From Coprinopsis marcescibilis (lineage: Eukaryota > Basidiomycota > Agaricomycetes > Agaricales > Psathyrellaceae): a stretch of 64,000 nucleotides of DNA. The DNA lies in assembly GCA_004369085.1 (NCBI GenBank), contig ML210274.1:23663-87662 (forward strand). Direction: 5' to 3'. A model generated the notes under the pieces. That model ran no database searches. It was not told the DNA's origin and saw only the letters and a program-made list of their open reading frames with translations. This document shows, in pieces, positions 1 to 12,283 of this stretch (positions are counted from its first letter, which is position 1; each line of letters opens with the position of its first letter). The translations under genes and the position numbers were made by a program.

Positions 1-734
1 CCGGAGCATTGACGGGCGGAGAATCTTCACGAATCGCTTTGTGATCCTTGCCATCGAGAATTTGGGCAACCTTATTCTTTGACCTAGCTTTCCTGGTATC
101 TATCTAAACAGATATGAGAGTGAGCCTTTGCGATTATGAAAGGGACTAACCGAATTTGAGAGACCAGAACCCATTTCCTGGGTTATAGTTTATCTAGCCC
201 ACCGCTACCAGCGGTAGCCAGAACCCGCTTGGGGAACTGAAGAGATTGGGATAAACTTAGACTTGCCAGACGGGGCCGTACTATGGGAAAACAAAATAAC
301 ATGACATAACCTAACACAGCCTCTTGATCAGGGGTTAAACGGATCAAGGAATCAGGAGAACAGGACTTACCATGTTACTCTACGATGCTTGTTTGAAGCT
401 TGTAGCATTCTTTGAGTCTGAGTAGGATATGAAAGGTGGTGTAGCTCCGAGGACCTAAATCGGGCCTGATGCACCAAAGCTTCAACTTGCGAGTCCAGAC
501 GAACTTCGAAGGCCTTCGATCCAAGCAGAAACAAACAGGTATGGACAAGCACCAAAGCTTTGCGCTCAACAGTTTTGTTTCTGTTATTCGACGACAAGGC
601 AAAGGCTAAAGACAAGGAGTCTTTGAAATTAGATTCGGATTAATTTGAGAGGCTATAGTTCTCAGAGCTATGCTTTCTATATCAGTGGTGAGGACGGCCA
701 CCCTTGGGTCTTCGAAATAAATGTTTAATGATGT
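1..734. other. No supported gene upstream of NACHT-ankyrin gene 1 3' end
   Basis: About 0.7 kb downstream of the minus-strand NACHT-ankyrin gene. Short open frames occur on the minus strand (for example about 375-615), but none has a recognisable domain, a clear splice partner or a convincing start. I see no repeat or RNA gene here. Confidence 0.4.
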
Positions 735-3560
735 TTAATTATCTTTCTGTACCCCATAGTTCTGAATAGCGTCCGCAATGCCTTTGAAACCCCTTTCATA
801 CGCGAGAGTATAGGCTGTCTGTCCATCCGCCGTCTTGGCGTTGACATCGATGTCCTTGTGCTGGAGGAGCATTTGGACAATCCTCATCACACCCTTTCGG
901 GACACCTGCATCAACGCGGTCCCATCGATGGTGTGCGAGCGATTGACATCGACTCCCTCAACCCTGAGAAGCGCTTTCACAACCCCAACGCTCCCATTCC
1001 AAGCTGCCACCATAAGCGCCGTATCACCCACATGGCCCTCTACGGTCGACCAACTATCCTGCCGTGACATGTTCACATGGACGATATCCACCTTCTCCAA
1101 CAACATTTGCACAAATTCAACATAATCCTGCTGCGCAGCCAACAGCAAAGGCGTCTGCCCTTCGTAGTCCGGGGATGTCACGTCGACCCCTTCCGCCCTG
1201 AGAAGGATTTTCAGAGTTTTGAAGTTGTAAAGGTGCGTTGCCACTGCGACTGGCGTACGGCCCTTGGTGGTCTTCGCGTTGATGGCGAGTTTGGGCGGGG
1301 GTGGCCAAAGGTCGGGGTGGGTATCATCAAGCCCTAACCAATGAGAAAGCAGGGTGGTGAGTCCGTATGCGGAAGCGAGGTGATACGCGCTCAGGTAATC
1401 CCACCAGGAGTCTCGATGGTCCAATCTGAGAGGATATCGTCGACAGCGGCGAATGAAATGGATCACTGGAAGAGGGAGAATGTTCGAGGATCGTGTATGT
1501 GACGCCCAGTTCTCGTGCGAGTATCTCAGCAGCGGTTGTGTCTGGAACGGCATCCCTTGGTAACCATTGATCTGACCAGAGTAGTTGTCGAACTTGTGCT
1601 GGGAGAGGCATCCGACGCAGGTCGAAGCAATAACTGCGTGGGGGTCAACGTCAAATTGAGACAGGTATCGCTTGAGAAAGTCTTGTGCTGTGTAGTCTAG
1701 CGTTACCGGTTAACTCTCCCGCTCCTTCGGCTTGAGGTAATAAAATCACTCACGGACAAGACGAACCTCTCCCTTCTTCGACTCGACCACTATTAGTCCG
1801 CAGCACGCCGATACTAGTGTGTCTTCGTCCACGGAAAGTTCGTCGTCAAATGCATAGGTATCTGGACAAGTAGAGACCGCGCGTAGCAGCTCCTTCATCG
1901 ACAGAGGCCTTCTTGCGTAAATGATCCAAAGCAGCGCGCGCCTGACTACATTGCGTCTGTCGTGGTGTTCAATCCTCTCCAATGTCGTGCGATACATCGC
2001 TTCCACACCAGTGGGGAGCTGATCAAGTGCTTCGCGAAGGTCCTTTATTCGCAGACAAGAGCAAAGCATATCCAGCTGGAGGGACGCAACGAGGAACCTA
2101 TGACACAGAAAAGTCAGTACGCAAGCTTTGGACAGAGGCGCAAGAGTCAAGAGCGAAACTACCCACATTCCCGCAGACTTGCTCAGAACTGCTTTCACGA
2201 CTTTCTCCTTCCAACCGTCCTGCTCCAAGAGCTTGCGCAAGGTGACCATCCTCCCAATCTTCTCCTCTATCAATCGTTCTATATCCATATCCTGGACGTG
2301 GATGTCTATGAACCGAGCCACTATTCTATCCTTCAACAGTGGTAGTGGGCGTGATGTGATAAGGAAATTGACTGGTAGTTGACTCAGGGCGTCCAGAACG
2401 TCGATCTGTGTATCGAAAGTCGCCTCGTCGAGACCATCCAAGGAGCAGAATCGTTGATCGAATAAGCCGGAGTTGAATATGGTGGTGAGAACATGGAGGA
2501 GCTCGGATTGTGAAGGGCGGGTTTGGCGTGGCTTATGATGATCATAGATTGGTTCAATGAAGGGCCAGGTTGAATCATAATCTTCGAGGATCTGTCGAAG
2601 GAGGCCTGCCAGAATCTTCTCAACAGGAAGTGGTTCGGTATAGCGACAATAAGCGAATACGACACATGCTCTCTTGTTGGACTTGACCAAATCTGTCAGA
2701 TAGTCGATGACGATGGCTCTATTTTGCGCATAGTTAGAGAGATCAAGTCTTCAAAAGCTTAAATTGGTGTACTCACGCCAGAATTGTTTTCCCAGCCCCA
2801 GCTACCGGTCTCAACATGTTAGCAACCTGTCTAGAAGAATGATTATCATCAAAAAGACGCACGTATTCCGGTTCCCCAAAGGATACCCCGATGTCCTGCG
2901 ATCCACTCCACAAAGTCAGCGTGGTCAAATATCCATGTCCCAGTTTTCGCGGCCCTCTTGCGCAGAGTGTCGGCTTGGATTGCGCGAAAGTTGATGTCGG
3001 TCAACCATTCCAACACGATGGCAATTTTTGCTGTATACCTCGACATCAGTATAATAGAACGACACTCCTGACAACAATGTAGGCCAACCTTCGCGAGTCA
3101 TCTTCAAGTCCCCCGTAACCTTTATGTATTGCTGAGCGTTGACGAAGGTTGAGCCGATGCGTTCCTCTGGGGAGGCGATATTGGTGTAGCTTTGGCATTC
3201 GATGAACTGGCTGCCTTCAATCTGGAAGTTGTTTGCGTTCTGGAACATCTGCGAGGTCGCTGTGCCATCCAATGCGTTCGATGCTTTATACTCGTAAGAC
3301 GATCCTTTCCTACACACAGAAGGACCGGATACGGCGACATACCTTGCACAGAGTGAGAGATACTTGAGCTTCCACCGTTGTCGTCCTCGAGACGAGCCTT
3401 CTTCCTGTGGAAGTCTTGATCTCCACACAAGTCAACAGCATCCTCCGCCTTACGCTTCGACAAACTTGAGCGATCCTCCAGCTGGCACCGAATTCGTCAG
3501 AAGTATCCGCGGGTTGGAGGTTGTAACATGACGCACCCATTTCGATAATCCTGCACCCAT
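735..3560 (-). CDS. NACHT-ankyrin repeat NLR-like protein (NLR 1)
   Basis: Multi-exon STAND ATPase of the fungal NLR type. The chosen start gives an 8-codon first exon, MGAGLSKW (3560-3537), which splices in frame to a basic region (LSKRKAEDAV). After it come a short variable segment and the agaric NACHT lead-in (EWLTDINFRAIQAD ... GILWGTG). Walker A is GIPGAGKTIL, interrupted by introns around 2797 and 2773. Walker B is FCSLDGLDEA near 2440, followed by the sensor-like LITSRPLPLL. A winged-helix-like region (FLVASLQLDML ... LVSACCGL) ends near 1746. The C-terminal exons carry about five ankyrin repeats (for example GDTALMVAAWNGSVGVVKALL) and stop at 735. Proteins of this class are known as signal-gated oligomerising ATPases. 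A role in non-self recognition is inferred from the family. MGxxxS predicts N-myristoylation. The small exons between about 2900 and 3340 are less certain. Confidence 0.85.
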
Positions 3561-4197
3561 CCTCTATATTAGGGTTGGAAGGCTCTCTTGTCGCCGTGTG
3601 TGTAAGGACATATATTGGAAGCAGGGGGACAAAGCTTGGCATTATTCCAACAGCATTTCACCCAGGACCTAATATATGCACAGCCCTGTACCGGCGCTCA
3701 GGGACCATCACGTCTACTTACATAGCCCACAGCCGTGACAGCACAACGGCATCCGCAGGTATGTACATCAAAGGCATTGTCGATACTATGATATACTCAA
3801 AGAAACCTGTATTGCAAAATACGGGCTGCGTTAACCTTCAAAGCGAAGGAGACTGTGCGGCCTTCCGAGGGCATTTCAGAGAAGCCTGCTGTCTTCCTGT
3901 CGAGCGTTATCGACCAGTCTAAGGACACTGACATCAACATTTCTGGCTTGTTCAGTGAGGTTGAGGCTGTGGCACGTACTATGGTAGTACTTATGTTCGA
4001 ACACAGCAAATTGCCCGATTCATAATTTAAGATCAAACTAACACAGTACCTAAGTAACGTGGATTCATTTACCACAGACTTGAAGCATTGATATACAAAT
4101 TTAACCAAGTCAGTCTCCCAGAGATCAACCATTGAGTAACGATAGCTTGGCTCGAGTGTCAACGGTCAAGCTGCTCGAATCCATCCAAGAACCGAGA

Positions 4198-5427
4198 TTA
4201 GTAGACCGTCCAGTTTCCGAGATGCCTTTGGCCAGGGTGAGGCAACTGAGGACGGATCGATCCATCTGGGCGAATGGATTTAACATCGCCAGTATCATTT
4301 CCGGAATTCTCTGGGTGATTGCGCTCACCGCCTTCAAAGACAGAGTCAAGTCTGCCAGACTCCAACGCAGCCTTTTTGGCCCCCTCTTTCTTGATGTAAT
4401 CATACAGGGTGCTGACATTCTTCCAGAGGTCGAGAAGCTCCTCGACATACTTCTTGATATCTTCTCCAGGAGTGTCGCCGACGTACTCGCTGATGAGGTA
4501 GGTAAACTCATCAAGGGAGAGCGTGGAGGCGTCGACAACGGAGGTGCAGAAGATGTCTGGTAAAGCGTCAGGGATGCAGATAGAAGTGCGCCATGACTGA
4601 GATCACATACAAGCAACAACATTCTGTGTGTTAGCCATGATTGATTCAGAGCTAAAGCTATATTTCCAGAGCTTTAATAAGGCTTCAGCGTTAGATGCAG
4701 CTGGGAGAGGGAGAGGCCTGAACGGCAGGCAAAGTGAACACACCTTGATGTCAACTCGAATTACAGCGTTGTTTCGCATGAAGATGAAGAACTTCTGAGT
4801 CTCCTCCTCTCCAGCTTGAGCGGTGCCAAGGAACACCTTAAGCGCTCCATTGACAAGATTCTGTGATGGCATCAGGGCCAGGCCGAATGTGGCTCCTAAT
4901 GGGGAACCATACCTTGAATCCCTCCACGACATTGTCACTCCCGACTGCGCCAAACTGTTTCTTCTGGGGAGGCGCAGCGATGGGCTCCTCTTGATGCTCG
5001 CCTTCACTGGGTGGTTTATCATTTTCGTCCTCTGCTTGCTTGGGTGGATCCGTAGCGTTGTCGCTTGGTTTGAAGATTCCGAAGAACGAATTGACAATTT
5101 CGGTTAATCCACTGCCTATATCATCTTTAACAGAGACTCGATAGCCTCTCTCAAACCGGATAGACCGTAGGCCTACAACAGACTTCTTGCGGGCACTCTC
5201 GGGCTCGATGAACATGCTATCGTATCAGAAAAACGACCGTAATAGATGTCGAAAAATTAGTCAGCACATAGTCAGAGGGTAGTATCTGAGAGTGCAACCA
5301 ACCTGTTAAGATCGCTTTCATACTTGTCAAGCTTCGCATTGCAGGCGTTGACGAGCAGAGTCAACTGCTCCTTGGTCTGAGCGGTAGTCTTGTCGCCTTG
5401 CATAATGGAACTAACTGCGCTTCCCAT
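4198..5427 (-). CDS. Unknown protein with N-terminal MGSAVSS myristoylation-like signal
   Basis: I do not recognise the family. Reading the minus strand, exon 1 (5427-5303) begins MGSAVSSIMQGDKTTAQTKE and is helical. An intron follows, and exon 2 starts near 5216 (SMFIEPESARKKSVVGLRSI). It holds an acidic, proline-rich linker (DPPKQAEDENDKPPSEGE). Further short exons read FGLALMPSQNLVNGALKVFL and KFFIFMRNNAVIRVDIKV. The last exon holds DEFTYLISEYVGDTPGEDIK and a leucine-rich helix (YVEELLDLWKNVSTLYDYIK), and stops at 4198. Codon use and splice phase support this minus-strand frame over the open frame on the opposite strand at 4132-4563. The glycine at position 2 with serine at 6 predicts N-myristoylation and a membrane location. 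The exact exon joints between 4600 and 4900 are not settled. Confidence 0.6.
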
Positions 5428-7163
5428 GATGGCTCAACTTCACAGAGCGACTCTGTAACGTGTAGTGAGGGGAGTAAGAGTGGAACAAAAGAGAGGAGAT
5501 CTCTGGGAGGTAAAGTTACCAAGCGTAGCCGAACAGCTTATATGTGTACTCTGAAGGCCCCTACGACTCTGGAACGACTCTAGATCTGTGACTACTGGAA
5601 TAATCTTTCAAATCCGAACGCTCGATGTCATATTAGCTGTCGCCTGTGGAAATATGCAGCCACAAAAGTTCCAATTTTGCAGTACCCCTGGAGCGGGGCC
5701 AGTACTTGCCTACAGATTTAGTAGGTTAAAATAGCAGATAGATTGCACTAGGGAGAAGAATCTGCTGAGCTCAGACCTGTTGGGGTGTGTGAAAGCGGAG
5801 TATATCGCGTTTCCGAGTCGGAAAATGGCCTCTTTGGGCCTCTGCCAAATTTCGACAGTGACGGTCAAGTCAAGCCGCCTGTCTGTTGGAAACCGTACCT
5901 GCTCCACCGACTCAGCCCGCTCTGAGCGTAGGCATTAGACAAGCAACATTTTACTATGATGGAGCTCTGTTGTATTCCTGTTTCATTCGGGTAGTCACCA
6001 GACCACAACTACTTGCCTTCTGCGCTCGATTTAGCCACCTGCAACACAAGTTCATCATTTTAAAATTTCCACCCCTGGGGTTTTACACGTCCGCCTTCCC
6101 ACCAACTCTTGCATTGGCTGTTCCTAGGATTTGTAACGGTGATCTTATGCACCAGAGTTCGAGTTTCGACAACTTTAATGAAGGATTAAGTCTCAAAGCG
6201 GAAGGACGATGGCGTGACCACATACGGCCCTTCCAAACGATCACCTACAGCCTAGAAAGGCTACACAATACACAGTGAACGCCAAAGACAGCTCAAGATA
6301 TCGCACAGACAGGTACTGGTGCACCAAGCTCTCAAATGCGAGCCATGTTATTACAAAGTTACAAAGCGAGACCGATATATTGAAACTGGGCGTCTTAGGC
6401 GCCCGCGGCGGGGAGACCGATTCGCCGTCAATGCGACCTCATCTAGCTGACTGATGTCGGGAGAGGGGACTTCTCTGCGATCTTCCTGGAGATTATGCAT
6501 AACTTCATTTTGATTAGGCCGATATCAACAAATCCAAAAACATTGACCGAAACAAACTCGGCCATTCCTATCATTGTTCCCTTCTTCCGCTGGTTCGTCG
6601 AGTTGGCAAGGAAGGAGGCCAGTGATAACCCAGTTAAGTAGTGTGACCGAGCCTATGCGTCTATAGCAAACAAGTGTTACAAATGAGCCACCAGTCGCTA
6701 TTCGGAAACGTCTTGGCGCACGGAGGAATATATCGAACGGGCCTACGAGAAGCCCGATACTAATAAGGGCATTTCCAAAATCCGCAGCGATGGTGCCTGG
6801 AGAGTACTCAGTGACATTTCTTGTACCACTATCTGGGCTCTTCGTGAGAGACGTCTAGTCGCGACTACCTCACTTATTGTTTAGTCAGATGCTTGATATG
6901 TTTCCCTTTTTGAATGCACATTGGGAACTGAACAACGGAATCTGGTTTATGTGACATATGGTCTGAAATCCAGACTAGTTAAGGCCAAGGTGACACACCC
7001 GAGCGGTGAGTGCAAAGATCGACAATAAATGTGTTGTCTCAGAAGCTGTAGCAGCGTAAAGACATAGCGGAAGGTTACAGAAAGCCATGGCTTGAAGCTA
7101 AACGGCAAGTCAATGGGTTGGCAATACAGGATAAAGGCAGCTCATCTTACTTGCCTCCGTCTA
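5428..7163. other. 1.7-kb intergenic stretch, no supported gene
   Basis: Short open frames exist on both strands (for example 5710-5907 minus and 5886-6278 plus), but they have no domain, no consistent splice structure and no shared codon bias. I see no inverted-repeat element or tRNA-like fold. The 5' regulatory sequence of the MGSAVSS gene probably lies at the left edge. Confidence 0.4.
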
Positions 7164-7579
7164 TCATCGTTTGGCAGGTTCAGCGTGCCGTCCAAACCTC
7201 TCCGTCCCGTCGGGGCCCTGTTCGGCGGTGCTACATGGGGAGAGGCCTTCCATGCCATCCTTGATCGGAGGCCCCGATTTCCCCCCGTACCGATATCGCT
7301 CGTTCACGTCCGTCGGCAGAGCATACGGGGCAAAATTGTCGTGCGTGGCGTATTCAGCTGTTTGATAGCCGTACCGTGACGCGTCTCCTGTTTTATAAAG
7401 CGTGTATCCACCCACAGGTCCCGCAGTATTATCGGGGTAACTGACTGGCAATGAACGGTATCATCAGGATCAAGAGCGTTGGTACAAGTATTAATGTGAG
7501 AGGGACGCACCAGATACTCGCGGCATTGGCCAATATCTCCACGTACGAAAATGGTGCTGGGCGGATCTATTGAGGCCAC
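7164..7579 (-). CDS. Hypothetical protein, partial model (downstream exons)
   Basis: Two minus-strand open segments join cleanly. The first reads SIDPPSTIFVRGDIGQC. The second runs from YPDNTAGPVGGYTLYKTGDA to the stop at 7164. A GT-AG intron from about 7525 to 7441 keeps the frame. The second segment is rich in Tyr, Gly, Asp and Pro (AEYATHDNFAPYALPTDVNE) and is probably disordered. No in-frame ATG is evident at the left, so this could be the 3' part of the gene that starts at 8210, with an unresolved joint between 7580 and 7695, or a separate gene. I do not recognise a family. Confidence 0.35.
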
Positions 7580-7694
7580 TCATTGGCGTTGTCATAGTCA
7601 TTCTTCAGCGATTTCAGGAAGTAGAAAGTAAAAGTGGGGGTTTGTTATCCGTCTGTCTCATATTTCGTTCACTGGTGAATGAAACCCTCGCAGA

Positions 7695-8210
7695 TCAGAG
7701 TCGACCGTCGAACATCTGTGGCGTCGCCGTCATGCCGAACTTGATGCCGGCGAGCTGGGGCACGTGCATGATTTCAAGCATGTACAAATAACGCGTCGAA
7801 TTTTCAATGACGTCGAGAGTCGCGGTTGTCCTGAGCCAGTTGGAAGTGATAACACCATTTCGATGTGCGAGACCTGTGAAGTTATAAGAATGGGGCAGAT
7901 CCTTGAGGGTACAGCTAATGGTTTATCGTCTAGGTTGTGTCTCACCTGGAGAGTCAACGCTATGGTCGTCGTGCAATTGGACCCCGCGGGAAAGAGTCCG
8001 ACCTTCTCCCGTAAGGACAATTGAGACGGTTCTCGACAGACGAAACAGGATACATTGATTACCACCGATGAGTGCTCTTACATGTCCAAGTCTTCGGTAT
8101 TCCAAGCTTCTATCGTAGTCCTTCAGATGTGTGGGGTCGAAGCCAATAGGGACGTCGATTAGGATTCCGGTGTATGCATGAAGATCGCTGGATGTGAGGA
8201 TAGGTTGCAT
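7695..8210 (-). CDS. Hypothetical protein, two exons, about 147 aa
   Basis: The start is a true ATG at 8210 (MQPILTSSDLHAYTGILIDV). Exon 1 runs to 7946 and ends at a good GTGAGA donor. Exon 2 begins at 7873 after a CTTCACAG acceptor, in frame, and reads GLAHRNGVITSNWLRTTATL then IENSTRYLYMLEIMHVPQLA, with a stop at 7695. The two exons total 148 codons. No signal peptide or known motif is visible. The terminal stop may instead lie inside an intron, if the coding exons at 7164-7579 belong to the same gene. Function unknown. Confidence 0.5.
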
Positions 8211-8628
8211 CCCTCTGCGTGCTCGATTGAGGGCGAATAATGGAGAAGGTGGTGGTCAAGCGCGACGAGCGAAAAACTTCGTCGTGGCTGCAAGCCCTGG
8301 TTAAAATCGGATCAAACCTCGGTCCGGCTTAATCAGGTTTGTTTTTTCTCCGCGAACCTTTTCTGCCTGTTTCCTCTCACATATTCGTCATCCACCAATG
8401 CCGTCCCTGCAGTTCGAAGCACGGTGCCTAAAGTACATTTAATTCGATCGACCTGGTGACCCAAGGTATGGTTGTCAAGCGATTATAAAGCGAACGGAAC
8501 TTAGCTTTCCCTTGCTCTACCTTCTTGTACCTTCAACAGATCATATCTCCACTTTGCTGTGTATCTACACACAAACCCTTCCTTAAATACCCTCCGATTC
8601 AAAGAATACCGGCTTTCAGTTCCCCATC

Positions 8629-10817
8629 ATGGCGCCTATCCACGGCGGTACACCGTTCAGCGAAATCGACAGTGTATGCCCGTTTTCTTCAGCCTCGCAG
8701 ACTTATGTCATCTTATACATTGATAGATACACAAAGAACTGAATGATTCATTTGTCGCTTCAGCGTTATCTGCCCTTGGAAAGGCTCCCAGTGTCAAGTC
8801 TACGAGCCCGTACCCGCTCCTGTCGATTCAGTACCGCGTACACCAGCTCCGACAACTCGCCATTCTAATACAAGAGAATACCGACGCATTCTGCGAAGCC
8901 TTGGACAAAGACTTTGGGAAACCTGCCAGAGAGATTCTAATGGGCGAGCTCGGGCCTGCTTTTGAGCGAACCCTCCAGAGCGCTAAGGACGTCGAATCAT
9001 GGGCAAAAACCACTCCTGCTGAAGGCGTTCCCGAATGGCAAAGTACTTGGGGGGCAAGAGTGGAGAAAAGGGCCAAAGGAGTCGTGCTTATTATATCGTG
9101 CGTTGCGTCTATTCACCGTTCTTGGCTAAATGGTTAACCATGCGACCTCCCACAGTCCGTGGAATTACCCGATAATCCTCACCTTCCAACCTCTGATTGG
9201 TGCCATCGCGGCGGGCTGCTGTGCTGTCATAAAGCCTTCGGAAATTATCCCAACGTTCTCCACTCTCATCGCTGAGTTGGTCCCCAAGTACCTTGACCCT
9301 GCGGCCTATCGAGTAGTCCTTGGTGCGGTTCCGGAAATTACGCGGTTGCTGGAGCTGAAATGTATGTCTCCGAGGTTCTTCTCATTCAATTCTCATCTAC
9401 AACATCATTTCGTCGTTACAGGGGACCACATCTTCTATACCGGTAACGGACGAGTCGGGCGAATCATTGCTTCTGCGGCAGCCAAGCACCTTACGCCTAT
9501 CACCCTTGAACTGGGAGGCAAGTCACCAGTCATTGTTGATCCCGCCACATGTGGAGACCTTGCACTCGCTGCGAAGAGGATCATATGGGGAAAGATCAAC
9601 AACGCTGGTCAGGTGTGTATTCGTTGCTACGGCTCACCAAGCCCATGGACTAACCACTCTGACGTTCTCTAGATCTGCATCGCACCAGACTATGTGTTGA
9701 TACCCAGAGCTTCCATTCCCGCGTTTACAGCCGCTGTATCCAAAGCACTAGCCGAGTTCTTCCCTGACGGTGCTCTCAACTCGAAGGATTACGGCCGCAT
9801 TGTCTCCCCGCTTCATTTCAACAGAGTCAAAGCCCTGCTGAGTAGGACGACTGGTAAAATTGTTGTAGGGGGTAAGACTGGGAGAGGCGGAGAGCACGCT
9901 GTGGATCGAGTTGTCGAACCTACTCTCATTGTGTTCGATGATATCGAGGTTGGGGCCAAGGATATCACTATGGAGGAAGAGCTATTCGCTCCACTGCTTC
10001 CTGTCATCCCAGTCGACAGTATTGCGGATGCTTTAGCGTTTGTTAGGGCTCGGTCAGTCAGCTTGTGTTCTCTCGGGTCTGGAACCTTCCTAATTGATCT
10101 ATTAGTGACCACCCTCTCGTAATTTATGCCTTCACCAACGACGACAAGTTGAAGCAAACTAGTAAGCTTAGTATGGGTTCTTTTGTGGGAAGCTCTCTGA
10201 TACGCTTGACTATAGTTCTGGACTCGACGCTGAGTGGGAACACAGTTTTCAATGATACGTTCCAACAACTGTCAGGTAGGTTCTTCTTACCCATTTGACT
10301 CCACAACACTTGTACGAACAACCTATCCGTGTTTTCGCCAATAGTCGACCAAATTCCATTTGGAGGGGTAGGAGAATCTGGATGTGCGTCACTTCCTTTC
10401 ATCCCTTCGCGCGGTGCTGAGCTAAATCATCACAGACGGGCGCCAAGTACTCAAATACACGTTTGATGAATTTGCATATCAGAGGAGTGTGCTTGATATC
10501 CCACAAAAGTACGTGTCACCATCACTTTGTTCGCCTTGGTTTCCATCCTCTGATAAACGGTGTGTGTGCTGCGCAGAGCTGAACCGTCGCTGACCATTCG
10601 ATACCCTCCGACAACTGAGAAGAATCTTTCATTCTTCTCCGGGTTCCGCAAAACTGTCGTCCCCACTGCGGGCCCAGGCGTACATGCAGGACTGAAAGGG
10701 AGTAATGGTACGGAGTGGAATGGGGAGCATCATCCACATGTACACGCAGATGGGCCAACCAATCTGGGTACACTCGGGGCCGTTGGGAATACGGTTGGAG
10801 GTTTGGGCGTTCTCTAA
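8629..10817 (+). CDS. Aldehyde dehydrogenase, ALDH3/fatty-aldehyde type
   Basis: NAD(P)-dependent oxidation of aldehydes to acids. In fungi this group often handles medium- to long-chain or aromatic aldehydes. About ten exons give roughly 530 residues, usual for the family. Exon 1 starts [14 protein letters not shown] at 8629 and splices to [13 protein letters not shown]. The substrate and cofactor fold follows: [20 protein letters not shown] (the conserved PWN motif), [10 protein letters not shown], then [12 protein letters not shown]. The general-base motif is [12 protein letters not shown]. The catalytic cysteine lies in [11 protein letters not shown], split by an intron near 9672. Downstream are PFGGVGESG and a C-terminal stretch ([15 protein letters not shown]) that could be membrane-proximal. 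All catalytic residues are present and the gene looks intact. Substrate is not predictable from sequence alone. Confidence 0.92.
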
Positions 10818-11548
10818 CTTTGTGGATTTGATCTCGAAAAGAGTGTAAGGTCAGTAGGCGGAGGTTTTTTTTAGCTTTTGTTTGGGAAGAAAGGAATTGG
10901 TAAGGTTACCGTTGGTCGGTGCCTGATGGTTTACGAGCCATAGGTTATTCGTATGTATTGTCCGGTGGAAATCCAAGTGGCTTGAATATTTGGCATGTAC
11001 TAGTACGATTTTTGTTTGCTTTTTCTTTGGGTATGTCCTTTTCCAATACTTTCGTTGGTGTCGCACCCGTCTTTGGTAATGGTAATGAATGATAACCAGG
11101 GAAAGGTAGCTTGGTATTACATTGTCTCGGTCCAGGCTGATATGACGAACAGTTCAGAATAGCAATGTTGACCCACCCACATTTAATACTAGCAGCGTGT
11201 ATCGATCACAAGCCCACGATATTTTAAACGAATGTATGTGGGCATTTCAGGAGCTGCGACTGTGCTCTCTCATGCTAGTCCCGTGTGGTGAGGTTTCAAC
11301 GGCGATCGTCAGAATAATGACTTCGCCAGGAATGATCAATACTAGCAGGTAACAAGCAAGGGTGCTCCGATTTTAGCAGTAGTCGACGCAAGCTTCGGTT
11401 AAGGGTTCGGAATTAGATACACGTTAGTCTGTTGTACGCACCATGATCGACCTAGTTTTGAGTGCTGACCGCGAAACATCAAGACGAAACGAACTTCAAG
11501 TTGGAAGCAACTGGGAGGGGCGGGATCCAGACCCAGAACGAGGTTCAA
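10818..11548. other. Intergenic region between ALDH and ATP synthase g
   Basis: ALDH 3' flank and upstream region of the ATP synthase g gene. I see no supported gene. Only short minus-strand open frames (for example 10851-11066) occur, with no domain or splice support. Confidence 0.4.
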
Positions 11549-11564
11549 GATAAGATAAGATAAG
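11549..11564 (+). promoter_or_regulatory. Three tandem GATAAG motifs upstream of ATP synthase g
   Basis: GATAAGATAAGATAAG lies about 112 bp before the ATG of the ATP synthase g gene. GATAAG is the core recognised by fungal GATA factors. The spacing of one site every 5 bp, with overlap, is compact, so not every copy could be bound at once. A role in transcription is inferred. Confidence 0.45.
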
Positions 11565-11675
11565 CGGGCCCGATTATTTCCGGTGTGACCAGACAATTCC
11601 CAGGCCTCGCGATTTCTTTTCGTCACCAAATTCAACGCTCGTCGCTGTCCAATATCGTCCTCCGTCGCCGTCGCC

Positions 11676-12283
11676 ATGTCCTCAGCACTCATTAGACGGT
11701 CTCTTCAACGGCCAGTATTTAAGCAGCGAGCGCCCCAGGGAGTTCGCTTCAACTCAACGAACACCGACGCAGCTCAAAAGAAAGCCCAGGACGCGCTGGC
11801 AAACGCTCAGGCAACGGCGGAGAAGGTCTGGGAAACTACCAAGCGGTTGTTTGGCCCAGTAGGAGAGACTGCTGGTCGTCTGCTCGGATGTGCGCTTATC
11901 TCTGCTCTAATCCATTACATTCTCGCTAATAGACCGGTTATTCGATTGTAGCCTATAAGGAACCGTTGGTCTACAACCTCGCTGTAGCTCGGGAGCTCGT
12001 CAAGCAGGTATACGTCGCTGAGCGTCTTGCACCACCAAACCTTGCTGCTGTGAAGGAGGCCTACCAATCCATCTGGGAACAAGTTACCAGGCCTGGAGCT
12101 CTCCGAAGTCTCGCGGAAAGCGGGCAGGTTGCACAGGTTGGTATTTACGGACTGCAGGCATACACCATCTTCAAGGTAAGTTAGTTGTAATCTTGCGTAG
12201 CCAATTGACTTATCTATTTTCTTGCTCTTTAGGTTGGCGAAATCATCGGTCGTCGCCATGTCATCGGCTACAACATTCAATAG
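11676..12283 (+). CDS. ATP20: Mitochondrial F1Fo-ATP synthase subunit g
   Basis: Small membrane-stalk subunit that helps ATP synthase dimerise and shapes the cristae of the inner mitochondrial membrane. Three exons (11676-11889, 11952-12175, 12233-12283) give 162 residues, in the usual fungal range. The N-terminus (MSSALIRRSLQRPVFKQR) is basic and serine-rich, like a mitochondrial presequence. A helical segment (AQATAEKVWETTKRLFGPVG) follows. The conserved subunit-g core is YKEPLVYNLAVARELVKQVY then RLAPPNLAAVKEAY. The C-terminal membrane helix (GIYGLQAYTIFKVGEIIG) contains the GxxxG-like surface expected for dimerisation. Frame and phase close exactly at both introns. Confidence 0.9.

Noticed and set aside
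4132..4563. A 143-codon plus-strand open frame inside the MGSAVSS gene
   Set aside because: It is the complement of a better minus-strand frame (YVEELLDLWKNVSTLYDYIK) that has a matching splice structure and stop.
9813..10268. A 151-codon minus-strand open frame
   Set aside because: It lies antisense to ALDH exons with conserved protein sequence; no independent domain.
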